DNA of 64,000 nt, taken from NCBI RefSeq assembly GCF_001039355.2, contig NW_019776045.1, forward strand, positions 10,374-74,373. The letters are read 5' to 3'. The notes under the pieces were generated by a model that saw nothing but the letters and a program-made list of their open reading frames with translations, was not told where the DNA came from and ran no database searches. This document shows positions 1 to 14,193 of this stretch, one piece after another. The stretch's first letter is position 1, and every line of letters begins with the position of its first letter. The position numbers and the translations under genes are program-made. This DNA comes from Lingula anatina. Lineage: Eukaryota > Brachiopoda > Lingulata > Lingulida > Lingulidae.

Positions 1-388
1 CACACCACCTCGCGAGATCAACGTGTAGCTGGACACTTACACAGTGAGACCCTACGACATAAAAGTTGCAATTTATCTTCATATTTCGTGTAGTTATGCA
101 TTTAAAAGCACTTACCTGTTTTTTGAAAACCTTGTCCAACGTAATTTCATATAAATTCTGTATTTTTCTCATTTTTTAGAAACTTGGGACTCCGTTTCTG
201 TTTCTGTCCTCAAAAATCAACAGACGAAGGCACAGATACTAACAAACGAGATTTAAACGAGAGCAACAATTAAGCGTAACAGAGATAGGCATCCATTGTT
301 CTCTGGGTTCTATTCATTCCGACCAATGAGAGACCGTAATACGGGCTCCGCCCCCACGCGTGTAATCTCCTTCTGTTATAACTCCTTG
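1..388. other. Intergenic, nothing identified
   Basis: Non-coding sequence beyond the 3' end of the CNBD2-like gene. I see no ORF, RNA gene or clear repeat here before the first hairpin repeat begins. Confidence 0.5.
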
Positions 389-640
389 CTTAGACTGGGT
401 TCCCATGCTTAGATCGATGCATCTGGATCAATCTAACTCCCTGGGGAGTCTCACTAAATTACTGTCAACTAACCGGCTTAAATGTCTGTCACGCCTACCG
501 AATCATCTAGGGGGCAAAGATAATTAGCCCCTAACAGCTTTATTGGGTGTGACGGACATTTAAGCCGGTCAAGTTGACAGCAATTTAGTGAGACTCCCCA
601 GGGAGATAGATCGATCCAAATATCTGTGGGAATGGTCCCT
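389..640. repeat. Hairpin MITE, subfamily A, copy A1
   Basis: Near-complete palindrome of about 250 bp. The left arm (GGTTCCCATGC, AGATCGAT, GTCTCACTAAATTACTGTC, CCGGCTTAAATGTCTGTC) is repeated as its reverse complement in the right arm, ending GGGAATGGTCCC. The short central loop contains GATAATTAGCCCC. There is no coding capacity. The outer TTA/TAA and GG-starting tips would suit a Harbinger-type MITE, but I could not find a clean target-site duplication. Confidence 0.8.
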
Positions 641-871
641 AAAATTATAGCCCTTGAATTGATTAAATCGATTTGGATGATTTCGATTTCCCAGGGCCCG
701 GGTGTTAAAGACCGAGGCACAGTTTTAGTTACATGCTAAGTTTCTGGTCCCGCTAGTTTAGCGACTGCTCATTCTCAAAAAGCAAACGTCTATTCAGTTC
801 ACGACTCAAGGTCAGTAGTTCAGCTGATTACTGACAGTGTGTGCTGGCCATTCAAGTCATGAAACACTTCT

Positions 872-1072
872 CAGGCCCGTAGCCAGCAATTTCAAAGTGA
901 GGCGGGGTTCTTTTTCTCGAAAAGTGGACCTTTTACCATGAAACATTAGTGTACCTAAACAAAAGTTTACCCAGAGGAGACCTTTTCCCGGCAAAAAGGG
1001 GGGGGTTCTTACGAACGCACCGAACCCCCCCCCCCCTCACCCCCACCCCCCACCCCCCGGCTACGGACTTTT
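872..1072. repeat. Short hAT-like inverted-repeat remnant
   Basis: The left end reads CAGGCCCGTAGCCAGC. The right end, read on the other strand, contains GTCCGTAGCC, giving imperfect terminal repeats of the CAGG..CGTAGCC type known from hAT MITEs. The flanks cttct and ctttt could be a decayed 5-bp target duplication. The interior is largely G/C homopolymer and non-coding. Confidence 0.45.
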
Positions 1073-1283
1073 ACATCATGCAATTAAACAAATATTAAAA
1101 CGCCATTCTTTTTAATATTTTACGTTGCTCCGTTTAAAATTAGAAAAAAATCTTATTCCTCCTCTGAAGCGAGCACACATGAAAGACAATTTCGTTTCGA
1201 GTTGAAAAGTCAACGGGTGAGTGAATCGCAAAAGAGGATCAATGACGTAAGTAAGTCTGTATTTCTTCTTTGATGGAGACAGG

Positions 1284-1287
<4 letters not shown>

Positions 1288-1348
<61 letters not shown>
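1288..1348. repeat. (AT)n microsatellite
   Basis: About 60 bp of perfect AT dinucleotide repeat. Confidence 0.95.
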
Positions 1349-1351
<3 letters not shown>

Positions 1352-1547
1352 ATATCACAGGAGTAGGCAACAAACAGCAGATTTACCCAATATCTCTGCG
1401 TTTTAACAAATAATTGATTGTCAGATATCACAATCTAAACAGTGGCTTAGTCTTAATTTTCATTTAACGCCTGGAAGAACGAATGATACGGTGCACAGTT
1501 AATGAATCCGCCCTACACTTCGGAGCATCTCTCTCTCCCTTTCTATC

Positions 1548-1551
<4 letters not shown>

Positions 1552-1580
<29 letters not shown>
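1552..1580. repeat. (CT)n microsatellite
   Basis: Short perfect CT dinucleotide tract. Confidence 0.9.
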
Positions 1581-1582
<2 letters not shown>

Positions 1583-1840
1583 GTTTGTCAAGACAGCCAA
1601 GCTACTCTCACGCAATGTCTTTTTACATGGAGATTCAAAATTCTGAGTCTAAGCAATGTGAACAGTTCTACTCGGTTTGGCATTTGATAGGTTTGAACAG
1701 TACCCTAATAACGGTATAAAAATATAATCACGATATTGATAAAGACGAATGTCATCATCGGTGACAGAAAATACATCTAATGCTATGAAATAAAAAAATA
1801 CACCGATATTATACGAAGTTGGTACATGAATCGAGAAAAG

Positions 1841-4800
1841 TCACTGTAACTTTTTCAAAGTTGGACGGCTAACAATGTCTTGAATTAGATCTTTTTTAAA
1901 ATTTGCCCAGTCCTCTTTCATTTGTAAATTCTTCTGAAGTGCGTCTTCCGAGGGGTAGGGGCGAGCCAGATTCCGGACCACGTGTTTCACTTTCTCGTTG
2001 GCGTTTCTGGCAAAGAACGATTTGGCTAGCATCACGCATTCTGCTCCGCGGCTAACCTGATGAAAAATAGAAGTGATCATTGTAACACAAACTACGTTTA
2101 TGGCATTTTTCACCAGCATGACAAACAAGTTCAATATGGGCAGAAATTAATTATTCTGCAAAATACTCTAGCTACACTGAAACATTAAAGTTACGGTGGC
2201 GCATTATGAAACTGAAAAGGATTTTTCACTAAAATAGTCAACATTGCTCTCATTTACATAAAAAAGTAGAAAACGTAGCTCTGATAAGACAGAAAAAAGT
2301 ATGCAATCGCTTTTTTTTTCGAAATATCTCACTTACCAGGCTAACTTTGGTATTCGGAATCTCCATTTCTAAATCGAATTTCACCGTGTTGAGACCCTAG
2401 ATTAAAAGTTAATATTGAGATTTTGAATATTTTAACAATTATCTCTCCATTCATATAGCGACACAGTTATGAGTGCGTGAAGACCTCGGAAATTGTGCTT
2501 TGTACTTTTCCAAATTGATAAAAGGACGAAACAAGGGCCATTCCCTTCTCTATCATACCAAGACATAAATTATTTAAGTTTTCTAAGCCAATTTTAAAAT
2601 AAATGCACGCTGATAGAGAAAACGTGGATCGTTTCATTTGACATTATGTCAAGGAAAATAAACCCATGTAGTAAACATAAATTTTAAACACACTTACAAA
2701 AATATCCCTTGGTTTCAACAGGTCCACCTGGACGTATACGGGCTGCGCTTTTGGGGGCTCCGACTTCCGCCTCTGTTTAAAGACGTCTTCCCGGGGTGTC
2801 TCCACCTTCAGAATGTTAAGAAGTGTCGACCATTGGTTCACCTGTAGGGGTTCCTGTGGCTGTGGCGTCGATCGTTTCGGCGTTTTCAACTCCGGGGAGG
2901 GGGACGGAGACTGATAATAAAATGTAGTCCAGTGTAATTTTCTAGTTTGATATTATTTACCGAATTTTTATGAATGCAGCTTCTTTATAAATTTGCGGTG
3001 GTGAATACAAAGGAATCCATTACCAAGATGAAATATTCATGTCCACAAATTTTGACTGAGACAATGATGTAACAAATATGAGACATCTAGCAATTCCTGC
3101 AAAGCCCATATAAAATGCATATATACACTACAAAACACCTCTTCAACTTACAAAATGCGCGGTCTTTTTCATTTCAGGAAAACGGCTGAGCTTGCTTCTA
3201 GAGTAACCCGGCGTCCTTCCGGGTACGGGTCGCTCCACTCCGTCCCTCGAGCTGGGGTCAACACTCACTAACGCCTTCTCCTCCAACACCGGCAGACGAC
3301 CTCCCGTCAACTACAAATTCAATATCATTTGTTAAAGAAATCTGTCTTTGCCTGTTTATCTGCGGAGGTAGGGGGGAGACGTAACCAAAAGTTCTGCATC
3401 AAACCCTTAAGAAGTCCTGTGAGAACCAAAACTATTTAAATTCTGAAACGTATTCCTACTCCAAACAAGCAGAATTGGAGCTAGGTATTGCTATGCATTA
3501 GGAATAGGCCTAGGTGATGGATCTTACATATATCATCGTTGTATTTAACATTGGATTCGTTTAATACCATCTGGCTATGTTAAGAAGAGTAAATGAGACT
3601 AGGCATAGAGTAAAAAAAAGGAAAAAAAGAAAATCTTACTCTCAAGGAGTCCTCGTATTCCGTCATTGCACGCCTAAGTGCAGTCGGCATTGTGTACGAC
3701 CTGTGCCTCTTCTTCCCCGTGTAAATCTTTGGGGCTGAAAAAAGTTAATAATATGTTATATTAGAATATTCAAATTAATGTCAAGGGAGAACCAGAGGAT
3801 TCGTACCTTCTGGCTAAATGCCCCCCCTAGCCCCCGTTAAACACCTTGGACTGCCCAATGGGTTTAACACCCTGTTTCACGATAGGGACTGATCATGAGG
3901 GTCAGTGCTGTGATGACCAATACCTTTTTAATTTGGGCAGGGGCCCAGGAAGCTGCATCCCCCTCCGCCCCCACCCCCACCCACCCCACCCCGCATTCCC
4001 ACCTTATTTAACCCCGATGTGACTCTGAAATCACTTTGATCCCAAAGTAAAAGTGCAGGCGTTAGGCGAAGCAGCTTGGGAAAGCATTACGATATTGATA
4101 AGTTTATAGCGTAAGTTCGTTATAGCAAAGGTGCCTCTACTGAGTGTTTTTAACGCTTTAAGCTAAAAGTGGCTACTGCATTATACTTGAAATGATGAAA
4201 TTGTGAATAAAAGCATTAGCAGACATGCTATAATTGAGCAAAAACCAAACTGAAAGTAATTTCAGTTAGCTTTTATATGAAAAGGCGAACAAAAATTCAG
4301 GTAACAATAATAAAGCATTAACCTTAAGAAACTATGTTATCACTTGAATATGCGTTGAAAAGCAATGTCATTGTTTTGAAAATAAGCAATGCAACTTAGG
4401 TGAAAGGCAAATTAAGCGCAAAGTTATCCGAAAATTAAGCAAATAAATTTTCATGCAGTTAAACATATAGCAAACAAAATATAAGCAGTTGAACTAAGCA
4501 TAAACTAAAACGTATTTTAAAGCAACTAAAATATATTGCAACTGAACTGAACATCAACTAACACGAAGCAACTAAAATGCGTTAATGAAATAAAAGCAAA
4601 AGCAAAAAAAGCGTGCACATACCAGCAATAGCCCCAGACAAGCTCAGAATACCTTGCTCGGCGGTTCCTAATTTTGGTAACCGCATTGTGAGATCGTCCA
4701 TAGTTTTACTGCGTTTGTGGAGTTTGAGTCCTTGGGCACCGTTGAGTTCTTTCATCACTTGACATGTGCCCTGAAATGAGGAACACAATGGGCATCTCAA

Positions 4801-4956
4801 CCGAAACACATAACACATTCCTGAGAGCAAACGACACGAATGACTTGAAACTAGCTCGCGGAACGACAGGGGTTTGTCGTTGTTTTCATGTCAAAATATT
4901 TAGCTGCCAGCCGTATACATGTGAAACCAGCATTCAAAGAAACATTGGAGGGTATA

Positions 4957-4994
<38 letters not shown>

Positions 4995-7900
4995 CACACA
5001 CACACAATTTCTCCAAGTTCATCGCATACGATTTTCAATCTTCTGCGTGTTACAATGTGTGCTACTGAAAACCTTTACTTTTTGAAGTACATAGCAAATG
5101 AAGTACATTTTAAGTACAAATTATAATAAGCCCTTGTGGGGATTTCTATTAAACGCGCCACTGTACCTACCGATTTTATAATATATATCCAGTCGGACTG
5201 GGAACTGTCCTGCACTATGACTTCACCACGTCTGAATAAAAAGAAATACATACATTCACAAACTGGCTGTTATAAGGGTTATATGCCATAGTTTTCATCA
5301 TTTCTTAGTGTTTTCATTAATTCTAGATTTTGACCCTAGGTCTGTAAACATAATGAGTCGTAAATGGGCAATATATATCGGTTTTTCTCCGTTAAGGTTA
5401 GGGTAAAAAAATGAGGAAACAATACATAAACCAATGCAATCAGATCAATTCTAGGGAATGCGTTACGTTTCTTGGTGATATTGCGGTGATTTTTTTTCCA
5501 GTGAGACTAACCACTGCAAATACAATAAACCTACTTGAAGAAATGCAGCAGACAAACTTCAGGGTTCTCCAGTATTTTCTCCATTGGAAAGTCTTTTGCG
5601 AATTCAAGTTGACTGAAACGAAAAGTAGTTACGGATAAAATAAAAGCTACTGTAGAACATCATTTGAATTTGAAAGCATAATAATTCATTTCAGAAAAGG
5701 AAAAAGAGAACATATTTAAATCGGCAATGGTAGGAATAATTGAAAGTGAATACTAGGCTTTAGAACAGGGCCATGTAAAAATAAAAGAGAGAAAACGGAT
5801 GAAGGAACTAATCAAGTGACGTACCTAAGGAATTTCAGGTGTTCAGGCAGTTCCCCGGGGTTGGCACTTTGGCCCATAAAAATATCGAAGAAGTCATCCC
5901 GTCCAATGGTCAGCAGCTGGACAGTGTCCTGGCTGACCACTGTGGCATTGCGGAGTTGGTGATGGAGGAGAGCTAGTTCCTGTAAATTGAAATTACAGTT
6001 AGTCAACTCTTTAAAGGTGTGTGTGCATGTGGAATGTGCTGGACCGAAAATCGGCCTTAAACGCGTCGTGAGATTTTCGAAGACCAAAAAAATTAATTAA
6101 TACAAACAAATGTATGAATGCAGTCATATATGTCTTGCCCTAGAGATGAAAGGGATGTATTGTTTTAGAAACAATGTATTGTTTTAGAATGGGTGTTCTT
6201 TGTTATCCAGTTGTGACGGGTTTTGGGCTGATATCTGGTTTTCGGTAACACGGTCTGAACACATCTTTGCAGTTATGTTACATTGTGTCAGTAGCATGTT
6301 CAGAATATTCGAAGATAGACTTAAGTATAATACAGAGGTCTCTAACCTTACAGACCCCAGAGTCAAATCCTGATGCAAAACGTGCTTTTGGTGATATCAT
6401 TATATCATTTTAGATATTCTTATTCACTTTTTATAGTGTGCTGTAGCCTATTCCATCTTGATACATAAATGCCTGTTTTTTCTATGCTGTACATTAACAC
6501 CTGTTTTTTTAACCAGATGTACAGTTTCACGACCTGTATGTCACAAAATTTAGTATTAACTCTTAAATAATTAGCTGCGATAAAAAGCACCCAAATCCCC
6601 TGAGTTTCAGAGCCTTATCAACGACTTAGACTCTTCAAAAACCCGTCATTTTAACTATAAGCCTACCTACAGGGGGAAGGAGCACGTATGCGGCCGTGTT
6701 TTTTTAAAGAAGAGTTATCGTAACGAGTGTTCAACGCAGGAGTTAAATAACTATCCATTGTGTAGATTTTTTCTTATGGATTTCAGTGACATAAAAACAC
6801 GCATCATTTATCCACGTGTGACATCTTGGCCGTGAGGACTGGCACGTAGGCAACATACAACATGTCCTAGTTTTTTACTATTATAAAGGCTAGATTACGT
6901 AATGTTATAACGTCCTCGTTTTGCACGCTGTCAAGTCGAATCGTACATGCTGGGTGAGTAAGAAAACCAGAACACGCTGAAATTTCGAGTGAAAGAGTAA
7001 ACATGTTTGCAGTCTTTTGTGAATTAAAAAAAAAACACAAGGGCATTCTTTGAAAGATCGGAGACGCGTATTCGACAGTTACAAAGGTTAAAATGGGTAA
7101 CGTTTATAGTGAACAGGATCTTAAAACATTTATATTTTATATGAATGTTTTTATATTTGTATTTGAGTACTTTGTGTAGCTACAACTAGGCTGTATTACA
7201 AAGATTTCTGTACAACCCCTTTCGTATACTCCTATCTCAATGTACTTGCTACCCTGATCTTGGTTTCCCTATTAAAAATAAACGGGTTATATTTTTCGCT
7301 TGCTCCATACGAGGTGCACATAGAGATATGAATAGACAAACTTATGAAAAAAATTTAGATCCTTAGATAATGTACTAACCCCCCACACCTCTGGGAATTA
7401 ACTCTTACCTAATATTGGTTGTATTAGAGTATAGTAGCTGAGAAACGGGCCGTAATCCTCAAGAAACCCCGTTTCTCTCTCTCTCTCTCTCTCTCACTAA
7501 AATCAGTATTGTTTTACAACCTATGCATGCCCGACGTAGATATCCCAAAATGAGTTAAAATTACATAAAAAAATTGACTGTAAGAATGAGTGAATAGCGA
7601 ACGATTCATCTCTTACCTTTACAAACTTACGCAGTGCTGCCAAGTCTACGCCTGACATCTCGTCTATAGTGATAATACTCGAGCTCCTTAGACGGTGTTT
7701 AATGTTTTAATATTTGTGAAGATCCTTGTAGCTTAAACTACAGCACATGCTGGCGCCCTCCCTCACACCGGAGTCTCATAATTCCTGTTCAGATCTCTCA
7801 AATATAGTAGTCTGTGGTAATAGGATGTCAAAAATAAATTAAACTTATATATGGTCTTCTGCCACCTCAATAATATATAGTAATTACGACAACAGATGTA

Positions 7901-10900
7901 GAGCTCTGTTGTTACGTGAACTAAACGAAACGTGCCTCTTCAATGTAAAGACGTGGACCGATATTTTCCTTCTACACAACAGCAAAAAAAAATCACTCCT
8001 ACTTGCCGAGAAGCCAAATTTGAGATCCTGCTATGGTGTTTTTTATGCTTGTGCTCTAATTATATCCAGCATAAACAACAATCCCGTCACCAAGGTGATT
8101 TTCTGCTAAACTTAACCGTAAATGCCCTACGTGACACCTGGAAGGACGGGTGGTGTTGAAAACCACCCCTTTTTCTAGACCACACTTTTTACAAACCACA
8201 CATCAATTTTATTCCCACTGTTTATTTCAGTTGTTGAATAGTCTTTATTCTTCATCGCACAATCGTTATTTTTCATCCCTTGGTCCCGTTCGTATCCAAG
8301 TCCAAGAAAATAGTTGTAAAAGTTGTAGGTCACGGCGGGAAACTTGTACTCTCCTCTACCAAGGAATTATATCAAATATAATTCCTTGTTTATGCAGAGT
8401 AATTTTGTTTACTCATTTTCCAGTTTATTTATTATTTTACGTTCACCATTAATTCGTGGCTTAAATGCTGCTTGACAAATATATCTGCTAAGAGTTCGCA
8501 AAATGAGAATAAAGCTTTTTTGAAACTGATGGGGTTTTTACTGGACTTAAAAGTATTTCAGAAGAATACGGTCGATACTACATGTAGATATCTAAGAACG
8601 ATAGGTTGTAACCTTAAGAATTATCAAACTTCAGTTTTGGCATGAAAAAATAAAACGATGGACTGACAGTGAGCCCTATGGCTTAATCACTACGGATACC
8701 ATAATGCAATTGTAATAATTTATGATAGGCTTATACTGTACTAAGGCATGTAAAAGAGACTGGTCCATATTGCCTGTCGTTTTTTTTTTTTTTTTTTTTT
8801 CGCATGATCATTCAATACTACTGCTTTGAAAAGAGGATTGGTTATGAAGCCAATTAATATAGCATTTGTTCCTCTCCCTCTGATGTCAGTGAGAAAAAAA
8901 ATTCGCGCCGTCTGAATGTTATTTCCCATTTGGGTTAGTATTGAATCTAATCGCTCGAATACTGCAGCCACAGAAGGTTTCAAACTGAATTCACGGGGGG
9001 TTACAAACAAACACGTTATTTGAGTGTAATGTGTGTCTAGTGCTTCAAAGTCAATTAAATCAGCTGCATTAAAAGTGGCATACATTTCAGGGCAAAATAA
9101 TTTGACCAGTCAAAAATGTGTGTTGGATGAATCGTTAAAAAAGAATCTCGTTTTTTTTCTACATTCCTGAATACACTACTGTAACAAGGAATCGGAAGGG
9201 TCTAAAGGCTTGGGGTATAAAACTCGATTTAAACATACATCTAATGTGGTTAATGAATAAATTTCATTTCGTCTCATTTATATCTTAAGGAAGTATATTC
9301 TATAAAAAAGAATAATTTACGACCTTAATTCTGCTACGGGCTTCTGCTACTTTCCCAATGTAAACCCCCCCCCCCCCCCCCCCCGTCCTAATGTGCTCCC
9401 CCCCTCCCGTCACGATTTAGATTTTTTAATGCATTAAGCTTTAACTTAAGCGTCTGTATTTTACTGGCAGGAGAATGGCATCTCTTTCCAAGCCACTGGA
9501 TGCAGCCCTTAATTGAGTCACAAGTAAATATTTACATATGAACTGGAAATTCGCTACCTGTCATCGTATGGCAGATGACTGCGAACATTATGAAATCTAA
9601 TTATGAAAAATGGGAGGAAGGAAAACGTGGTGTGCCAGTTCACATAAACCATTTTTCAAGCTGGAAGGCAATAAATGAGTTTTTGTAAACATCCAACTGA
9701 AAACGTGGTGGAGTGAGATTAATGCATTGGACCACCGAGGACAGACGGCAACGAACATTAAAAATTTGGTGAATAATTGCCAGAAAAGAAAAGAGGCGTA
9801 TAGGCTTAAGTGTGCACATGCTTAAGTAATTTTTCATGATGTTTAGCTACAAAAAAATAAATAAATGAAAAATTTCTTTTAAGATTTATGGCGGTCACGC
9901 TCCGAACCGTACAACCCGTTTTTCTAAGGGGAAGGTTTTTCTAAGGGGAAGGTTTAAACGCAGTTGATAAGGGCAGACCTGGTGCAAGCCTGGTTTGGCA
10001 CATACTGTCGACTTGATATTAGACGACAAGGAAACGAGATGCATATGCTTATTTAATGTTCTGATTAATGTAATTTCCAATGAACTTGGATCAAATCGCA
10101 TGCGTTGATAAATGCAAACGTCCCTGAGATTTTCCATCCACGGGATTTATTTACAACAAGCATAATATCTTTCAACAGCATTATTGTACTTTGGCCTAAT
10201 GCAGCTACCCTACACTCTGGGGTCCTCTAGTAGTCTGTTACAACATTGTCCTATACTTTGATTTTGTATACTATTTTAGAGGCCCATGATATCAGAGAGC
10301 ACCTTTACTCGTGCATCAGGCCCACTATACGTGACGCCTTCGTCAATGTTTAATCCCCTTGTGTGCCTCTGAAACTTAGACTGGGTTCCCATGCCTAGAT
10401 CGATCTAACAGGATCGATCCATTTTCAAGGGGTTTCTCGCTAAATTGCTTTTAGCTTAAGCGGCTTAGATGTCTGGCACGCCTACTGAAGCCACTAAACG
10501 ATTATTTAATTACCCCCTAACAGCTTTAGTGGGCGTGCGAGACATCTAAGCCGCTGAACTCGATAGCAATTTAGTGAGAAGCCGCTTGGAGATAGATCGA
10601 TCCAAAGTTAGTACGATAGGATCTGGGAATGGTCCCTTAGGATAACCACAGTGCATGTGAATGAAACATGATTTAATAGTCTAACACCCCATTTCCATAG
10701 ATTTTTAGATCGATCTATCCCTGTGGGGAGTCTCACTAGATAACTGTCAGATTGGCCGGCTTAGGCGTCTGTCCCGCCTACTAAAAGCTGTAAGGGGGTA
10801 ATTAACTATGGTGCCCGCTCGGCTGCCTGCAATTTAGCGTGAACCCCCAGGGAGTTAGGTCGATCTAAATCTTAATCTTTAGATCGATCTAAATCTCTGG

Positions 10901-13900
10901 GAAAGCACCCTAAGATTGTAAAACTGCTTAATGGTGTTTTAATGCCGTTAACTGTGATATTGGAGCTCCGGTCGTTTGAGATATTTAATGCCTTTTTTAA
11001 CTAATGTTGTCAATGATTTAAGGTGCATGTAATTCATCGAGAAGGATGAAAGTTGCAGTAAACCATTGCATCAAGAGAAAACAATTCAAATTGTTGACAG
11101 TTTGGTTGATAGCAAAAATTAAAAAGAAAAAAAAACAAAGACTTAAAAAAGAGACTCACACACTCAACATATATTAAATAATTATGTTTTGGGTCGCCCA
11201 AAGAATTAGAGTTTTACTTGTTTACAGTCCTGCCCCCTCTTAACATCTTTTATCAGAATTCATAAAATCTAAGGTCAAACTCGATTTTTTAATCATTTTT
11301 ATCAATATTTCATTGTACTCACCCCAAAACTTTGTCCTTTCTTTAGCGTTTTAACGGCTCGGAGCTGCGTCTCCCCAGTTATTGCGTCGCGCTCAAGGAG
11401 CGTCACCATGGCTGAAAAAGGCGGCGATTGAATATAAATTACAAAAAAAATGTATAATCATAAAAGTGAATCTGTTTAGGGCATAAAATATTTACCTCCT
11501 TTCATATGCATATCTTTTGAAATATTAAAAATTCTCCAGATGTACACAACTACAACTGATACCATAGGTCCATTTCATTAACTACATTTTAGTAAAACAC
11601 AAGTATGTACTGCATACAGTATGTATTATGGAGGAAAATTAATAAACTAACAATAAGATAAAGTTAACATTTACCGTGACCAGAGAGTATGAAATAAAAG
11701 TTCTCGGCATAATGTCCTTGTCGTATGATGACACGCTTGGGAGTCACTCTGAAATATACAAATAAAACTGGAGTTTATCTTTAAGATTTTGACCAAAAAG
11801 ATGGTCTCGATATTCGAGTATATTCACAACTAACAGATTACACGGGTATTGAAACGATATTTTCTTCACGAGAGCAATAACTTGTGTACAAATGATTACA
11901 TTACTAGACTAGCAATAACGTTTACCTGAGATAAGAGACCTACATTATGAAATTATGTGATGGTGGAGGTAGCACAATGCGATAGTTGAGATCGGAATAA
12001 TAGTAACAGCACAATCAGGCATCGCATAACAAAAGGAATCCTGTTTTATCCAGATCCATGACTAGACTCTAGATATAGCCCGTCTATACCTTGGTCACAC
12101 ATGTAGGCCACAGCAACATTATACAGCGTATTATTTTTATTCGTTTTGTTTTGAAATCACGAAGAACTTACGTTTGGAAAAAAGCTACTTTGCACAGTTT
12201 TTCTTGCATATGAAGTGGATATTCGGCAAATGATCGCAGATGTTGAAGTCCATATAAAACCTGAAGAGCAAAAAAATATATTAAAACATGAATAAAACAG
12301 TCCAATCTACTGGATTTCTTCTCTTCCTTTGCTTGCTAGTTTTTGAAATTGCCTTCATTTTTGAAAGACTTAGTTTTTGTAACAAGACAAGGCGCGGTTA
12401 TCGAACGAAGTAAGGCTCTCCAAGAAGTTGTACACTGTAGAACTTTTTGGGTTCTCGTTGTCTGTAATGACTGCTGCTGTTGTATTTCTCTTTTTGGTCA
12501 AACAAATCAAAACAAACATATCATTTTCAACATTTGCCTCTCTTTAAATGTTTTTTTTTATTTCATTAATCCATCCATTCATTAATTTCTTTATTCATTC
12601 TTTTTTATTTATCTTTTATACGTTTTGAGCAACGGGTAATTTGGTTTGTGTATCCGTTTGGAGAACACATATTATCAAGATAATTAACGAGAAGTATCAT
12701 ACCGACTGGACTTGGTCGGGGGTCCTCATGGCTTTGGGAAGGTTTAAAATATATTGCACGTCCTTGCTTATATTGATCTGGAAAAGGATGTAATCTGATA
12801 TAAATTAAGTTTTTAGCATCCAGACACAGGTATACAAATAAGCGTATATGTATACCATAACAGCAAACATTTCATCGAAACGAAAATCGGTCATATTTTG
12901 CGGCACAGCTTAAAACTCAGTGGTATCTGTGATTGGTATACGGAGAGATATGCAGAGATAATTAACCAAATAGAAAAAAAACGTACTATTCCTTTCAAAC
13001 TATCATTGGTAAGAATTAGACTGTGATTATAAGTAAGTTATACAGTTCACTTTATTATTTAGTGTCAAGAGCTTAGAAAAATAAGTATCAACAAGGTCGA
13101 TTCGTTGGAAATGCAAAGGGTACAAAAAAACTCACGTCTTTTTTGGCTTTGAAATCTGCTGGATCAAAATGAACGTCCGAGTTCGCCATCCGCTGGCTGC
13201 TCAGCGCCTGGGCAAAGTCGCTGAAACTGGAGGTTTTCTCGGCGCCTTGGGATTCCTCCTCGCCTCTGAAAATTAGCAAAATATAAAATTAACCAAAAAT
13301 AATTAACATTTGCATTTAGTATCAGGTAAATGATCAGTTTTCAGTACGTCAGTGATCTATTAAAAAGTAATGGATTATATTGTAAGTATAAATAACTTGC
13401 ACTGCAAATTTTGCAGATTCTTATTGTAGTCACGAAATTGTACATGTAGGTATTCATAGAATATTTCAACACGACACTTTCACTGGTAAGCCCCAAGCAT
13501 TTGTTATAACAGATGTGAAATCACTTGTGATATTTTTCAACTCAGAACGGAGATTTTCATTTGAAGAGTAACAGCCTTATACATGTAAGAACTTATTGTG
13601 AAAATGTGGAAGCTTTCAGTCCATTCTTAAGCATGCAGAAATTTGACTGCAGTGAGAACTCTATGGTCACTAGTTAATGACGTCACATATATGTTATGTG
13701 ACGCCACATATATCATATATGACGCCACATATACCTAAGCAGGGTTCTAGGTCGCAAGTACAACACTGTTGCAGCAGGGAGCACACTTACTTTTCCATGA
13801 TCGCTGAGATCCATTGCTGTAGATGCAGAATAATCCGGATAGTCCTGCGGAACAGTGACCGACCCTATGAGAGACAAAACTGAGATTAGATCAGCGCATT

Positions 13901-14149
13901 TGATTAATGAATGGTTTCTACAGCATAAAGCAAAACAATTGTTGTCTTTCACTAACTAATGAAAAAAAAAACAGAAATGTAGCAATGCCATAGTTTGGAT
14001 GCCTTTTGACTTTTTTATAAATGAACTTAATGGTCGTCGTATTGGCAAACCCGTTACTTTACGTATGACCTCTAGTTAGGCCATATTATTACTCTTCGTG
14101 ATAAATTTCTATTCTCTCGGAATTTCTGTTCTCATAATATAACGCCACG

Positions 14150-14193
<44 letters not shown>

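Larger units (their letters stand above)
641..1840. other. Intergenic: short repeats, no gene
   Basis: Downstream of the CNBD2-like gene. It holds a hAT-like short element, G and C homopolymer runs near 1000-1057, an (AT)n tract and a (CT)n tract. No convincing ORF is present, and no canonical AATAAA was seen on the minus strand near the stop at 1841. Confidence 0.5.
5980..11322. other. Large CNBD2 intron (5.3 kb)
   Basis: It separates the exon ending GQSFG from the one beginning ELALLHH, so it splits the phosphate-binding cassette. It contains a possible alternative first exon at 7617-7658, a poly(A)-tailed fragment near 8.8 kb, a C homopolymer at about 9362-9384, a 17-bp direct repeat near 9924-9955 and two hairpin MITEs. 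Nothing else in it looks coding. Confidence 0.7.
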